Below, piece after piece: positions 47,387 through 58,109 of a stretch of 64,000 nucleotides of DNA. The notes beneath the pieces were generated by a model that ran no database searches, had not been told where the DNA came from, and worked only from the letters and a program-made list of their open reading frames with translations. This DNA comes from Zizania palustris (lineage: Eukaryota; Streptophyta; Magnoliopsida; Poales; Poaceae): NCBI GenBank assembly GCA_019279435.1, contig JAAALK010000289.1, positions 33,113,067 through 33,177,066 of the forward strand, in the 5' to 3' direction. The position numbers and the translations under genes were made by a program. How positions within the stretch are numbered: position 1 is the stretch's first letter; each line of letters opens with the position of its first letter.

Positions 47387-48362
47387 TGCCGCTCCTACCA
47401 CCTTATGGTGTTGTGAATGCGCTGGTTGCTACACTTCAAATTGTGGTTCTAGACTCAAAATATGTTGGCAAATACAAATATTCAGAGCAATGTTACAAAT
47501 CCTTCAAGTCTTATGACATCTAAATAGAAAGATTCTTCTGATTGAAAATGCACATAACTACAATGGTAAACCCATAAGATGTTTCCTTTGCAAAAGCTCA
47601 AACTTCATAAACTCAATATAGCATTATGGCATTATGTCATATCATTGGAATTAGTAATATCAACATAAGAGCAAGGAGCTTCTCAGCTACATTGATGTTC
47701 CGTAAATTAAGCTAGCCTCGTTACAGTGCCACTCTATTGCACCATTATGGTAGTGGTGGTTGTGCTGGTGTCGCTGTCAGACCAGCTACACCGGTCTTGC
47801 CACCGAACCAGCACTCGTTGAGGTTTGGGCAGCGCGCCTCCTTGCAGATAGTGTGTTAATGCCAACCAGAGAATTTTGTGTGTCTCTATCAGCTGGTCGC
47901 TGACACTAGGAAGGCGGCGACGCTCTTGGTCCCAATAGAGGAGGAGTAGTCGTTCTCGTTTGGAGAGGTGAAGCGGAAGTAGTCGTTGGAGTTAGGGAAG
48001 GAGGGGTGGTCAAGCGTACAAGATGGCGACAGTTGTAGGCCGCTCCAGTAGGGGCGGTGGAAGCTAGCCATGGCGGTAGGGATGACGAGTGCTCAGACCG
48101 TTGGCGGTGGCGACGGGTGTCCAGGCACTATGGGATAAGACATGCCTTACATTTCTTCACTGCTGACGCAAAGGTTCCGACATCGGGAAGGACAAAGCGA
48201 GTCGGTGTGGGGCGAAGCGGCGCCGGGTGAAAGGGACGGCGCTGGATGATGCGGGGTCAGCTAGAAGAGGGGAGGCTAGGCGACACCGTATCTAGGGTGG
48301 GTGGGGGTGGCGTCGGATCTATTGTGGGGGACGGTGGGACAGGAGTTGTGGCCGGGGCTAGG
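47387..48362. other. Mixed stretch, possible gene scraps
   Basis: AT-rich to 47700, then GC-rich. A minus-strand frame of 60 codons (48071-47889, MASFHRPYWSG...) and a Cys-containing stretch (ICKEARCPNLNECWFGGKTG, minus strand, near 47800-47860) could be remnants of a secreted-protein gene, but neither is convincing. The segment TAGGCGACACCGTATCTAGGG (48268-48290) resembles the right flank of the next hAT. Confidence 0.3.
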
Positions 48363-48884
48363 GGCGACGCTTGGGGTGAAAGTGGTACGGATAGTTTCCG
48401 ATCGTATCCAGAAAAACGGATTCAGATTTTTTTATTTGGATATGGATTTTTCAGATACGGATTCAGATTTGGATATTTTTTTGGATACGGAAACGGATAT
48501 GATATGTCTGATATCCGTCGAATTTGGATATGGATTCGGATAATCCGGATAGTTCTTATTTGGATACCCGGCCCATTAAAAATGTAGCTCCAGTGGCCAC
48601 ACTGCAGGCCTGCAGCAACGCCCACGGCCCACACGGCAGGCCCACATTACAATTACAGGCCTTAACTGCTAACGCATAACAGCCTACAGGCCGACCGCCA
48701 TGGCCCAAGGAGATAAGAAATAAAAAATCTTCTTTTTTTTCAAAAAAAATATTTTTTTAAAAAAATAAAGAAGATTTTTTAAAAAATATATATTTTTAAA
48801 AATGGGATAAATTTCTATAATTTTAAACAGAGACAAATTTTAATAGATAAAAAGATTTTTTTTAGTTCTTTCAATTTAAATTTT

Positions 48885-49712
48885 AGAAACACAATGAATT
48901 AACGAAAAATAGCAAATTGACATATAACAATATCCAAATTTTCCATAAATTAATATATGTTGTATTTTAATTATAGAAAAAGTTTAAACAAAGATTTAAC
49001 TATTAATTTGTTTTTAAACCTAACACATTTCTTCTTAACATTCTAATTCGTTACTTTCAAATCTCCATATTTCTTAACATCGTACATGCAAACTTTGTCA
49101 AAATAATTTTAAATTTTTATCACGGAATCTATGTATCGTATGATGATACCAAGAGACGTCTCATATTTTTCAGACTTGATTTGAATTTTTTTAGAATTAA
49201 AATTTCATTAAATTCTATGTTATCCATCGAGTCGTAACATTTTTTTAAAAAAAATATCTTTCAATTTAGTGGATACTGACTTAAAATATACTCACATGCA
49301 TGAATATGATTTTTCTAGAATTTTTAGTTCATTATTTCATGCACTTGTAGTTCAAATTTCATAAATTTCAATATAAATCAAAGAAACATACATAATGAAT
49401 TAAAAATAGCAAACTTATGTATAAAAATGTGATTTTTTATAAGATTAGATATGTTGTATTTTGATCATACAAAAAAATCAAGTTTAAACAAAGATTTAAC
49501 TATTGATTTGCTTTTAAACCTATCACATTCCTTCTTAACATTCTAATTCATTACTCTCAAATCGCCATCTTTCTTAACATCGTATATGCAAACTTTGTCA
49601 TAATAATTTTAAATTTTTATCACAACATCTATGTATCATATGATGATACCATGAGACATATAATATTTTTCAGACTTGATTTGAATTTTTTAGAATTAAA
49701 ATTTTATTAAGC
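48885..49712. repeat. Direct tandem repeat, period about 490 bp
   Basis: The stretch GTTTAAACAAAGATTTAACTATT... (48984 onward) recurs at about 49482 with some 85-90% identity by eye over about 230 bp, and the sequence before each copy (TAGCAAA...ATATGTTGTATTTT) also recurs. It lies inside the hAT remnant upstream of its transposase scrap. Confidence 0.7.
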
Positions 49713-49729
49713 TCAACAAGATATCACCC

Positions 49730-50235
49730 TTGATATGTGATGGGATATTTTTTCATGTGAGATGCTTAAATCATATTTTCAACCTTGTTGTTCAAGATGG
49801 TTTAAAGCAAATTGCAAGTGATATTGCTAACATTAGAAACACAATTGGGATTGTGAAGAATTCCCCGTTACAATGGGAAGAATTTATTAAATGTGCGGGA
49901 GAATGTGACATGGATTTAGAGAGCATTGAGCGTTCTTTAGCGGGAGAATTCATTTTTAACTTTGCAAGAATAATGAGTCTTATGTCAAAATATGCAGGTA
50001 GCAATGGTGTTGGGTCTATCATCGCTGACATGGATTTAGAGAGCATTGAGCGTTCTTTAGTTGCCTCAATGACAATAATGGTTGGCTATTTTTCATTACA
50101 TATTTATTTTTTCAATATTATACTTTCTTTAATAACCCATGTATTCATATATAGGGCAATGACATTGATGGAGACCATGATGAGGGACTAGGGGATGACA
50201 TGGATGCTTTCGATGAGGCCACGTCTATTGAATGA
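49730..50235 (+). pseudogene. hAT transposase remnant
   Basis: The frame gives FFHVRCLNHIFNLVVQDGLK, then IRNTIGIVKNSP, typical of the middle of Ac-like (RICESLEEPER-type) hAT transposases. A C-terminal-looking piece, GDDMDAFDEATSIE with a stop, ends at 50235. The N-terminal zinc finger and most of the catalytic and dimerisation regions are missing. A 35-bp segment is duplicated inside it (49906-49940 and 50026-50060). It is non-functional. Confidence 0.75.
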
Positions 50236-50435
50236 ACTTTTCATCTGTTTTAATTGTCCTTGCATATTGTTATGTAGAAACTACAAAGTATATGGACTAT
50301 GACTGTATGTCGTATGTGTGGTGCACTTTTATGTGAAATAATACTCTATTTATGGTGGTTTGTATGATGTCAGTTTTTATGTGAACTATTACTCTATTTG
50401 TTGACTGTGGTGATTTGTGTGGCATGCACTTTATG

Positions 50436-52414
50436 TGAGAAACCAAGGGTGGTTTCGGTGTATGTGATGAGTGATTGACAGGATTTTTACCCTCTGTTCG
50501 AAGGGTACCTCCGAAGGGGCTTCGGAGGTGGTACCTCCGAAGGGTGTTCGGAGGTGTGTCACCGAAGTGTGTTCGGTGTTTGCTTGCTGCAGCTGTGCAG
50601 CGGAGTGTACCTGTCGGAGGGGTCCGGCAGTACGCGATGACTGGGTTCGTACCGATGGCTTCGGTACTTTGGGCGGTACACCGGAGTGTGTGCCGGAGGT
50701 TGCTAACCCGGAGAGGTCTCCGGAGTACTGGATACACTTGTTTGCTTGTCTGTGGTGCGCAGGGACTTCGGAGGCGACGGACAGGGTTCGAGCTGGGTGA
50801 ACCTGGGTCAAGCGGGAGGCTTGATGCCAGGGGAGCGGGGAGCTCCGTCACGGTGGCTGCGAAGGTGGTACGGGTCGGTCCTCGGGTCGAGACGTGCCAG
50901 GTGAAGGCAGAGAGTGCGGAGCGTGGCTCCGGTTGAAGGTACTCCGAGACAAAGTCCTCGGAGGTGAGGCACTTCGAAGGTACTCCGAATGGAGTGACTT
51001 CGGAGTTGGTGGAACAAGTCCTCTGCGGAGGCATGGAATTCGAAGTGTGCTCCGGAGGGAGACATTCGAAGGTACCCGACGAAGGTCTCAGAAGTCGAGG
51101 TGCATCGAAGGCATTGTCCGGGTGAGGCTCGTCGAGGAGTGTGCTCGGGAAGAGGCACTGCGACGGAGTGCTCATGGAATGCTTCATGCGGAGGCCTTGG
51201 ACGAAGGAGGGACTTCGAAGGGTGGTACTCCGAAGGTGAGGCTTCGGAGTGAGGATGACTTGTGGTGCTTCGGCCATGCATGGCTTCGGTACACGGACGG
51301 ACGGTGGTTGAGCTCGAAGTAGCTGCGAAGCCGTGGAGGTCCACTCCGGAGGTGGTGGTGCGAAGGCCCAAGGGGCTTTGACGGCTTCGGCTCAAAACCG
51401 TCACTGTATCGAAGGACTTCTTCGGCGGAGCGAAGGCCAACAGGCTGCAGGCTTCTCGCCGAAGCTTCCGCACCCCTCGGGTGCGAAGGGAGGTTCCAGA
51501 AGTCAACACTGTAAAGGCTGACACTGTCTGTTCTGAAAAAGGCTGACACTGTCCCCTCTGCAGCTGACAGAGAAGCCTCCAAAATAAAGGTGGACTACCT
51601 TTTGTACCCCTTAGTTCTGTAGAGACAAATCTGTTGTAAACCCTAGGGGTAAAGTAGTCACTTCCTTAGGATGAAGCCGTGGGCTATAAATATGGGGGCT
51701 CGGTAGGTAACATTTAACACTTTGAGCATTTACTGTTGAGCTCCTGTAGACAGACCTCACTGTATTCATTCTGAGTTCAATACATTTAGTGTTCCTTGTT
51801 CAAGCGGCGAAGCCCTGCTTCTGTGTGCTTTTGCTTGAGCTCGTGTTGCATACTTCGCTAGTTTTAGTTCACCGAAGCCTGTCTTGGCTAAGGGTGTTTT
51901 TATCGCGAAGTGTGCTTTACAGTGTGCTGTCGCTCTGTGTAACTCGAGGCAAGACCTCGCTGCTTACTAGCGAAGCCCTGTACTTTTCCCGTAGTGCTTC
52001 TTGTGTCGAAGCCCTTAGCGTGGTCCGTTTTGTGTGCGTGTAGACATTCGCGTACGAAGCCCAGCACCAGTTGCTGTCGCTAAGTACTTGGTCGAAGTCC
52101 TCAGAGGGCTGTCCACTCTTGCGAAGGGTGAAGTGCGAAGCCTGCTCGAAGCACCTCGTGTGCGGAGCCTGCACTGACTTAGCAGAGTAGATTTTCGAGG
52201 GTTGTTAGTGGAGCGAAGTCTTCTTGGCTTCGAACTTTTGCTCCTGCGAAGCCTGTGTTCGGAGCTGTCGAAGTACCTCCGAACCAGACCTTCGAAGGTT
52301 GTGTTCGAAGCCTGTTCCGCAGAAGACAGAATAGAACCGAAGGCTAAGTTTTTAGCCCGAAATTTTAAAAGCTCCCATTCACCCCCCCCTCTGGTCGCCG
52401 TTTCTGGTCCAACA
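50436..52414 (+). repeat. 5' LTR of the Sirevirus
   Basis: 1,979 bp. The first 1.1 kb is crowded with related palindromic words (TTCGAAGG, CTCCGGAG, CTTCGGAG). TATAAATATGGGGG at 51685 is the likely core promoter. Confidence 0.92.
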
Positions 52415-52416
52415 AT

Positions 52417-52428
52417 TGGTATCAGAGC
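52417..52428 (+). other. Primer binding site of the Sirevirus
   Basis: TGGTATCAGAGC lies two bases after the LTR and is complementary to initiator Met tRNA. Confidence 0.9.
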
Positions 52429-52478
52429 GGGTTAAGATCACCAGTTGACCTTAACCGGTTTTGTGATCTTTAGGCGAC

Positions 52479-54941
52479 ATGGATAGAGGCAGTAAAATTC
52501 CTCTGTTCGATGGGACAGATTTTGCATACTGGAAGGTGCGCATGGAGGCTTACTTGTTAAGCCAAGGAAATGCAATTTGGGAGATTGTGGACTCACAATA
52601 CTCCATCCCTGATACCCGCACCACTCAAACCGAAAAAGATCAGTATATTGCCAACTCGAAGGCAAGGAACATACTGTTCATTGGTTTGAGTCGGAGTGAG
52701 TTCGATAGGGTACAGCACCTTAGGACTGCTAGGGAGATTTGGACAACACTCACTGTCTTTCATGAGGGCTCTGCTCAGATCAAGGCCAGGCGCCAAAGCA
52801 CCTACAATCAACAGTATCAGCTGTTTGTGCAGGCACCTGGTGAATCTGTAGATGCCATGTTTTCTCGCTTTGACGCGATAGTGAGTAACTTGCGATCCAA
52901 CGGGACGCTTGCTTACAGTGATCATGATAGGGCTATCAAGCTTCTCTATGCACTTGACCGTAGCATATGGGAGGTGAAGATATCCAGCATTGAGGAGTCC
53001 ACAGGCTATGACACATTGACCTGTGACGAACTCTTTAGCAAGCTGAAGTCCACAGAGATTGCCAAGGCATCTCTTGCTGTGCACAGAAGCTCTTTGCCAC
53101 AGCCATTGGCATTGGTTTCTAGCACTAGCCGTGGCACCACTGCAGAACCAAGCACATCAGGCACTTGTGTTCTTGCAGATGGTTTTGCTTTGTCCTCCCT
53201 GGTCTCCGTCACAAAGGAGCAGGTGGACACTCTAGCTGATGATGAGCTTGCTCTCATTGCCCGGAGGTTCACCCGCTTTCATCATGAGAGACGGGATCAG
53301 AGGAGAAGTGGTTTTAGTGGCTGCTATGAATGTGGCGACACCTCTCACATTAAGGCCAATTGCCCCAAGGTCAAGAAGAGAGATGAGAGTGACCGCCCCA
53401 AATTCCACAAAAAGGAGAGGAAGCCCTTTGTGAAGGGCAAGCGCGGCAAGATGGCTAAGAAGGTAGCCAAGGCCGCTTCCAGAGCATTTGTTGCTGCTCT
53501 CAGCGACATCGACACTTCCTCAACTGAGGAGTCGAGCTCTGAGGAGGAGGAGTCCCCAAGGAAGGAGGACAAGAAGGACAAGAAGGGACGTGACTTCACC
53601 GGCCTTTGCTTCATGGCCGACAGCGATCACAGCGGCGATGAGCTTGACTCATCTGAGGTAAACCTATCATCTGACCAGCTTCTAATTAAATTAGATGAGC
53701 TGAATGAAGTTGTGCTAGGTCAGGATAGATTGCTTGTGCAAGCCGCTAGAGAAAGAAAAGACCTTAGACTTAGGCTAGAAAATGTATCTACTGAATATGC
53801 CATGCTTAAGTCTAAGTTTGATGATGCTGAATGTGAATCATGTTCTGTTGTCATGAGTGAGCTTGCTCAGTTGCGTTCTGTTCATGCTCAAACTCTTTCT
53901 GAGCTTGAGACTGCACAGAAGCAGCTTTTGGAGGTGGATTCTAGACCTCATGATGTTATTGATTGCATGAACTGCTGTTTATTACGCGATAGCATTAATT
54001 TACGTGATAAGCATGTTCATGATTTAGAGGCTAGATTGGAGAGGGCCGGTAGTTCTAAGGATGTGCAACCTGTTTGTGACACTTGCATCACCCTTAAGGA
54101 CCAGCTAGGCACTGCTAGAGAGCGAGCTGAGAACCTCATGTCCGAAAATGAATACCTTCTTTCTGTGGTGAACAAATGCACTGAGGGGAAGGGTAGGATG
54201 GATTTGCTCTTGGCCAAGACCAAGTTGTGTGCTGACAGAGCCGGGGTAGCTCTAGGATTGGGTTTTGAGAGGATAGCTTCAGACTGTAAGACCAAAACTG
54301 TTTTCACCTCTCCCACCACCCTAGAGAAAGAGAGAGTTCTGTTGGACACCCCATCAGCCAAAAAGCCTACCCATCCACCAAAGAAAACCACTCCTCCTAC
54401 CAAGAAAAATCCTCCCAAGAAAGCCACTCAGAAGAAACCCAAGGAGCCTGTGAGAGTTGCTCCTATGACCCATGAGAGTGCCCCCAGGAGAGTGTTTCAC
54501 TGTTCTTATTGTCAGAGGGCGGGTCATTTGGTTGGTTTCTGTTTCCGTCGCATCAAGGATGAGCGACGTGCACAGGCGATGAGCTATCAGGACATGCAGT
54601 ACCCATCTTTAGGTATGCATGAGTCTGAGTTCTACTCTCGTCCTGTTTTTGAGGCTCCTCGTGCTTCTCGGAGAGGTTTTGCTCCTCGAGGTATTCACCA
54701 TGTTCCATATGGTGGTAGACCTCGGGCGAGTAGCTTTGTACCTCGTCAGAGTAGGAGACCTCGACATGCTTTGCGTTCTTTGCATGTAGGTAGACCTCGC
54801 ACTTTGCATCATTCTGATTTTCATGTGCGTAGACCGTCTACTTTTACTGTGCCTACTACTCGTGTCACTCAGTGCTGGATGCCTCGTCATTATTTTACTC
54901 ACCCCAGCACTGAGCGATCGAGGCGTTCTTATCATGTGTAG
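52479..54941 (+). CDS. Sirevirus Gag, extended, ends at UAG
   Basis: 820 codons from the ATG after GGCGAC. Gag forms the particle and binds the RNA. The N-terminal UBN2-type Gag region (FAYWKVRMEAYL, FDRVQHLRTAREIWTTL) covers about residues 1-200. The first zinc knuckle is CYECGDTSHIKANC (about 281), followed by a Lys-rich patch and an acidic Ser/Glu run (STEESSSEEEES, about 345-360). A long region rich in Leu/Glu heptads (about 400-560) is likely coiled coil. A Pro/Lys-rich linker follows (PPKKTTPPTKKNPPKK), then a second knuckle CSYCQRAGHLVGFC (about 673) and an Arg/His-rich tail. At over 800 residues it is much longer than ordinary Copia Gag, as in Sireviruses. The TAG stop (54939-54941) is in the same frame as pol. 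Confidence 0.9.
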   Translation: MDRGSKIPLFDGTDFAYWKVRMEAYLLSQGNAIWEIVDSQYSIPDTRTTQTEKDQYIANSKARNILFIGLSRSEFDRVQHLRTAREIWTTLTVFHEGSAQIKARRQSTYNQQYQLFVQAPGESVDAMFSRFDAIVSNLRSNGTLAYSDHDRAIKLLYALDRSIWEVKISSIEESTGYDTLTCDELFSKLKSTEIAKASLAVHRSSLPQPLALVSSTSRGTTAEPSTSGTCVLADGFALSSLVSVTKEQVDTLADDELALIARRFTRFHHERRDQRRSGFSGCYECGDTSHIKANCPKVKKRDESDRPKFHKKERKPFVKGKRGKMAKKVAKAASRAFVAALSDIDTSSTEESSSEEEESPRKEDKKDKKGRDFTGLCFMADSDHSGDELDSSEVNLSSDQLLIKLDELNEVVLGQDRLLVQAARERKDLRLRLENVSTEYAMLKSKFDDAECESCSVVMSELAQLRSVHAQTLSELETAQKQLLEVDSRPHDVIDCMNCCLLRDSINLRDKHVHDLEARLERAGSSKDVQPVCDTCITLKDQLGTARERAENLMSENEYLLSVVNKCTEGKGRMDLLLAKTKLCADRAGVALGLGFERIASDCKTKTVFTSPTTLEKERVLLDTPSAKKPTHPPKKTTPPTKKNPPKKATQKKPKEPVRVAPMTHESAPRRVFHCSYCQRAGHLVGFCFRRIKDERRAQAMSYQDMQYPSLGMHESEFYSRPVFEAPRASRRGFAPRGIHHVPYGGRPRASSFVPRQSRRPRHALRSLHVGRPRTLHHSDFHVRRPSTFTVPTTRVTQCWMPRHYFTHPSTERSRRSYHV

Positions 54942-57900
54942 GCGACAGGTCGAGGCTTGGAGGGAACGTGGATCATGGACTCCGGTTGTTCGCGCCACAT
55001 GACCGGAGATGCAGCTTGGTTCTCCAGCCTCACTACAACCAAGCAAAGGGAACATATCACCTTCGGAAACAATCGAAGGAGTAGAGTGAAAGGTAAAGGT
55101 GTGGTAAGAATTAACACGAACTTCACTCTCAAAGATGTTGCTTTGGTTGAGAACCTGGGATACAATTTGCTGTCTGTATCTCAGTTGCTTGATGAGGGCT
55201 TCGAAGTGCGATTTCATCGCGATACTTCGCAAGTGCTCAATTCTGATGGCGTTGTGGTGTGTAAGATCTTTAGGGTTGGGAGAGTTTTTGGAGCTGATTT
55301 TTCAGGGTCGTCTGGTTCTTCTCATTGTCTTGTTGCACATTCGACTTCTGAGCTTTGGAAGTGGCATAGGAGACTGGGGCATATGAGCTTTGAGTTGCTC
55401 GCTCGTCTGAGCGCCCTAGGTTTGATCCGAGGATTGCCCAAGCTCAAGTTTGAGAAGAATTTAGTTTGCGCTCCTTGTCGACATGGTAAAATGATTGCCG
55501 CTTCGCATTCGCCAGTCACCACAGTGATGACTGAACAGCCCGGAGAACTTCTCCATATGGACACTGTAGGTCCTTCTCGGGTCAGTTCTTTAGGCGGGAA
55601 GTGGTATGTACTTGTTATTGTCGACGATTTCTCTCGCTACTCTTGGGTCTTCTTTCTTGCCAGCAAGGATGAAGTGTTTTCACACTTTCGGAGCTTGGCT
55701 TTGAGACTGTTCACTGAACTCCCAGGTGCATTAAAGTTCATTCGAAGTGATAATGGCACCGAGTTCAAAAATAGTCTCTTTGTTGACTTTTGCATGGAGC
55801 ATGGCATAGAACATCAATTCTCTGCTCCGCGGGTTCCTCAACAGAACGGTGTTGTTGAGAGGAAAAACCGCACTTTGGTTGAGATGGCTAGGACGATGCT
55901 TGATGAGCATAGGACTCCTAGAAAATTCTGGGCTGAGGCCATGAACACTGCTTGCTACATCTCAAACCGAATTTTCTTGCGCTCAATTTTAAACTTGACA
56001 TCTTATGAGCTGCGTTTTGGGAGACAGCCCAAGGTTACTCATCTTCGAGTTTTTGGCTGTCGGTGCTTTATCCTAAAGCGTGGAAATTTGGATAAATTTG
56101 AGTCGCGATCTTCTGACGGGATCTTTTTGGGTTATACAACTCATGGTCATTCCTATCGTGTTTATAACTTGGAAACTAACACTGTCATCGAGTCATGTGA
56201 TGTGACTTTTGATGAATCAACCCCCTCTGTTAGTTCTGCTTTTGAACAGGCAAATGAACACGACATGGAACAGACTCTATTCGAAGACGAAGATCCCGGA
56301 GAATTCGAGGATGATCCCCTACTACCCTCGACATCAACCCCCGAAGCAGACCCCGCTTCAACTACTTCGGCACGAGGTCCCGAAGCGACTACCTCAACAT
56401 CGGTCATCTTGGACCACTCCAACGCACAAGTTGAGGGGGAGACTGCATCCCGCCGTGAGGCTCCACATCATGTCCAAAGGATGCACCCTCCCGAGCAGAT
56501 CATTGGTGAGCTTGATCAAAGGGTAACACGCTCTCACGCTCATTTTACTAATGCTGCCTTTGTTGCTTCTTTCGAGCCCTTAGATGTTAGTCATGCACTT
56601 TCTGATTCTAGTTGGATCAATGCCATGCATGAAGAGCTTGAGAATTTTGAAAGAAACCAAGTCTGGACTTTAGTTGATCCTCCACCTAATGTTCATTTCA
56701 TTGGAACAAAATGGATTTTTAAAAATAAACAAGGGGAGGATGGAACAATTGTTAGAAATAAGGCTAGACTTGTAGCTCAGGGCTTTTCTCAACTAGAAGG
56801 GATTGATTTTACTGAAACTTTTGCACCTGTTGCTCGCCTTGAGGCCATTAGGATTTTGCTTGCCTTTGCGACATCCCGGGGATTCAAACTCTATCAAATG
56901 GATGTCAAAAGTGCTTTTCTTAATGGCTTCATAGGTGAAGATGTTTATGTAAAACAACCCCCTGGTTTTGAAAACCCCAAGTACCCACATAAAGTCCTTA
57001 AACTTCATAAGGCTCTTTATGGACTCAAGCAGGCCCCTCGGGCATGGTATGATAGACTTAAGTCTTTTCTGCTTGAGCGAGGGTATTTGATGGGCTCTGT
57101 TGATAAAACTTTGTTTACTCTCAAGCATGGCAAAGATTTCCTCCTAGTGCAGATTTATGTGGATGATATCATCTTTGGTGGCTCTTCTCATGCTTTGGTT
57201 GCCGAGTTTGCAGATACCATGAGCAGGGAATTTGAAATGTCAATGATGGGTGAACTCACCTTTTTCCTTGGTTTGCAAATCAAGCAAAGCAAACAAGGTA
57301 CTTTTGTCCACCAGACAAAGTACACCAAGGACCTGCTCAAGAAATTCGACATGTCCGATGCGAAGCCACTCGCTACTCCAATGGCTACATCCGTAGCATT
57401 GGACCCTGACGAAGATGGAGAAGCCGTAGATCAGAAGGAGTTCCGAAGCATGATCGGCTCCCTCCTCTACTTGACTGCCACGAGGCCGGACATACACTTC
57501 GCTGTGTGTCTGTGCGCTCGTTTTCAGGCTTCACCACGAGCTTCGCACCGCCAAGCGGTTAAGCGCATCTTAAGGTATCTCAAACACACCCTTGAGTTTG
57601 GCATATGGTATTCATCGTCTTCATCTTTATGTCTTAGAGGTTATTCAGATGCGGATTTTGCTGGGTGTAGAATTGATAGGAAGAGTACCTCTGGTACTTG
57701 TCATTTTCTGGGTACGTCTCTGGTTTGCTGGTCTTCCCGCAAACAGTCTAGTGTTGCACAATCAACGGCTGAGGCCGAATATGTTGCTGCAGCTAGCTGT
57801 TGCTCTCAGATTTTGTGGATGGTTTCCACTTTGCGGGATTTCGGGTTAGAATATAAGAGTGTTCCACTTTTCTGTGATAACACTAGTGCTATTTGTATTG

Positions 57901-58109
57901 CAAACAACCCGGTTCAGCACTCCAGAACCAAACACATTGATGTACGGTATCATTTTCTCAGAGATCACAATGAGAAGGGTGATATTGAACTTCAATATGT
58001 TGATACCCAACACCAGCTTGCCGACATTTTTACAAAACCCCTCGATGCTTCTCGATTTGCTTACTTGCGTGGGGAACTTGGTATCTGTCATCCCTACGGC
58101 ATTTTGTGA
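54942..58109 (+). CDS. Sirevirus Pol, in frame after the gag UAG
   Basis: The frame continues for about 1,055 codons right after the gag TAG. It supplies protease, integrase, reverse transcriptase and RNase H. Motifs: protease MDSGCSRHMTGD (54975 on); GAG-pre-integrase HRRLGHMSFELL; integrase HMDTVGPS and VDDFSRYSW with RSDNGTEFKN, then VPQQNGVVERKNRT; an acidic Ser/Thr/Pro-rich spacer; RT with QMDVKSAFLNG and the catalytic YVDDIIFGG (about 57156); RNase H YSDADFAGC (about 57640) and HIDVRYHFLRD. No internal stop. The first ATG in the frame is at 54975, directly at the protease active-site motif, so independent initiation would clip the enzyme. Read-through of the UAG, or loss of an originally continuous frame by mutation, are the two explanations. 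Confidence 0.9.
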   Translation, partial: ATGRGLEGTWIMDSGCSRHMTGDAAWFSSLTTTKQREHITFGNNRRSRVKGKGVVRINTNFTLKDVALVENLGYNLLSVSQLLDEGFEVRFHRDTSQVLNSDGVVVCKIFRVGRVFGADFSGSSGSSHCLVAHSTSELWKWHRRLGHMSFELLARLSALGLIRGLPKLKFEKNLVCAPCRHGKMIAASHSPVTTVMTEQPGELLHMDTVGPSRVSSLGGKWYVLVIVDDFSRYSWVFFLASKDEVFSHFRSLALRLFTELPGALKFIRSDNGTEFKNSLFVDFCMEHGIEHQFSAPRVPQQNGVVERKNRTLVEMARTMLDEHRTPRKFWAEAMNTACYISNRIFLRSILNLTSYELRFGRQPKVTHLRVFGCRCFILKRGNLDKFESRSSDGIFLGYTTHGHSYRVYNLETNTVIESCDVTFDESTPSVSSAFEQANEHDMEQTLFEDEDPGEFEDDPLLPSTSTPEADPASTTSARGPEATTSTSVILDHSNAQVEGETASRREAPHHVQRMHPPEQIIGELDQRVTRSHAHFTNAAFVASFEPLDVSHALSDSSWINAMHEELENFERNQVWTLVDPPPNVHFIGTKWIFKNKQGEDGTIVRNKARLVAQGFSQLEGIDFTETFAPVARLEAIRILLAFATSRGFKLYQMDVKSAFLNGFIGEDVYVKQPPGFENPKYPHKVLKLHKALYGLKQAPRAWYDRLKSFLLERGYLMGSVDKTLFTLKHGKDFLLVQIYVDDIIFGGSSHALVAEFADTMSREFEMSMMGELTFFLGLQIKQSKQGTFVHQTKYTKDLLKKFDMSDAKPLATPMATSVALDPDEDGEAVDQKEFRSMIGSLLYLTATRPDIHFAVCLCARFQASPRASHRQAVKRILRYLKHTLEFGIWYSSSSSLCLRGYSDADFAGCRIDRKSTSGTCHFLGTSLVCWSSRKQSSVAQSTAEAEYVAAASCCSQILWMVSTLRDFGLEYKSVPLFCDNTSAICIANNPVQHSRTKHIDVRYHFLRDHNEKGDIELQYVDTQHQLADIFTKPLDASRFAYLRGELGICHPYGIL

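Noticed and set aside
47889..48071. 60-codon frame MASFHRPYWSG... on the minus strand
   Set aside because: Short, no family recognised, no adjoining exon. Mentioned only as a possible scrap.
50297..51277. Long open frames (up to 326 codons) on both strands in the Sirevirus LTRs
   Set aside because: They arise in every LTR copy from the palindromic, stop-poor CpG words. They have no domain, and the LTR function explains the sequence.
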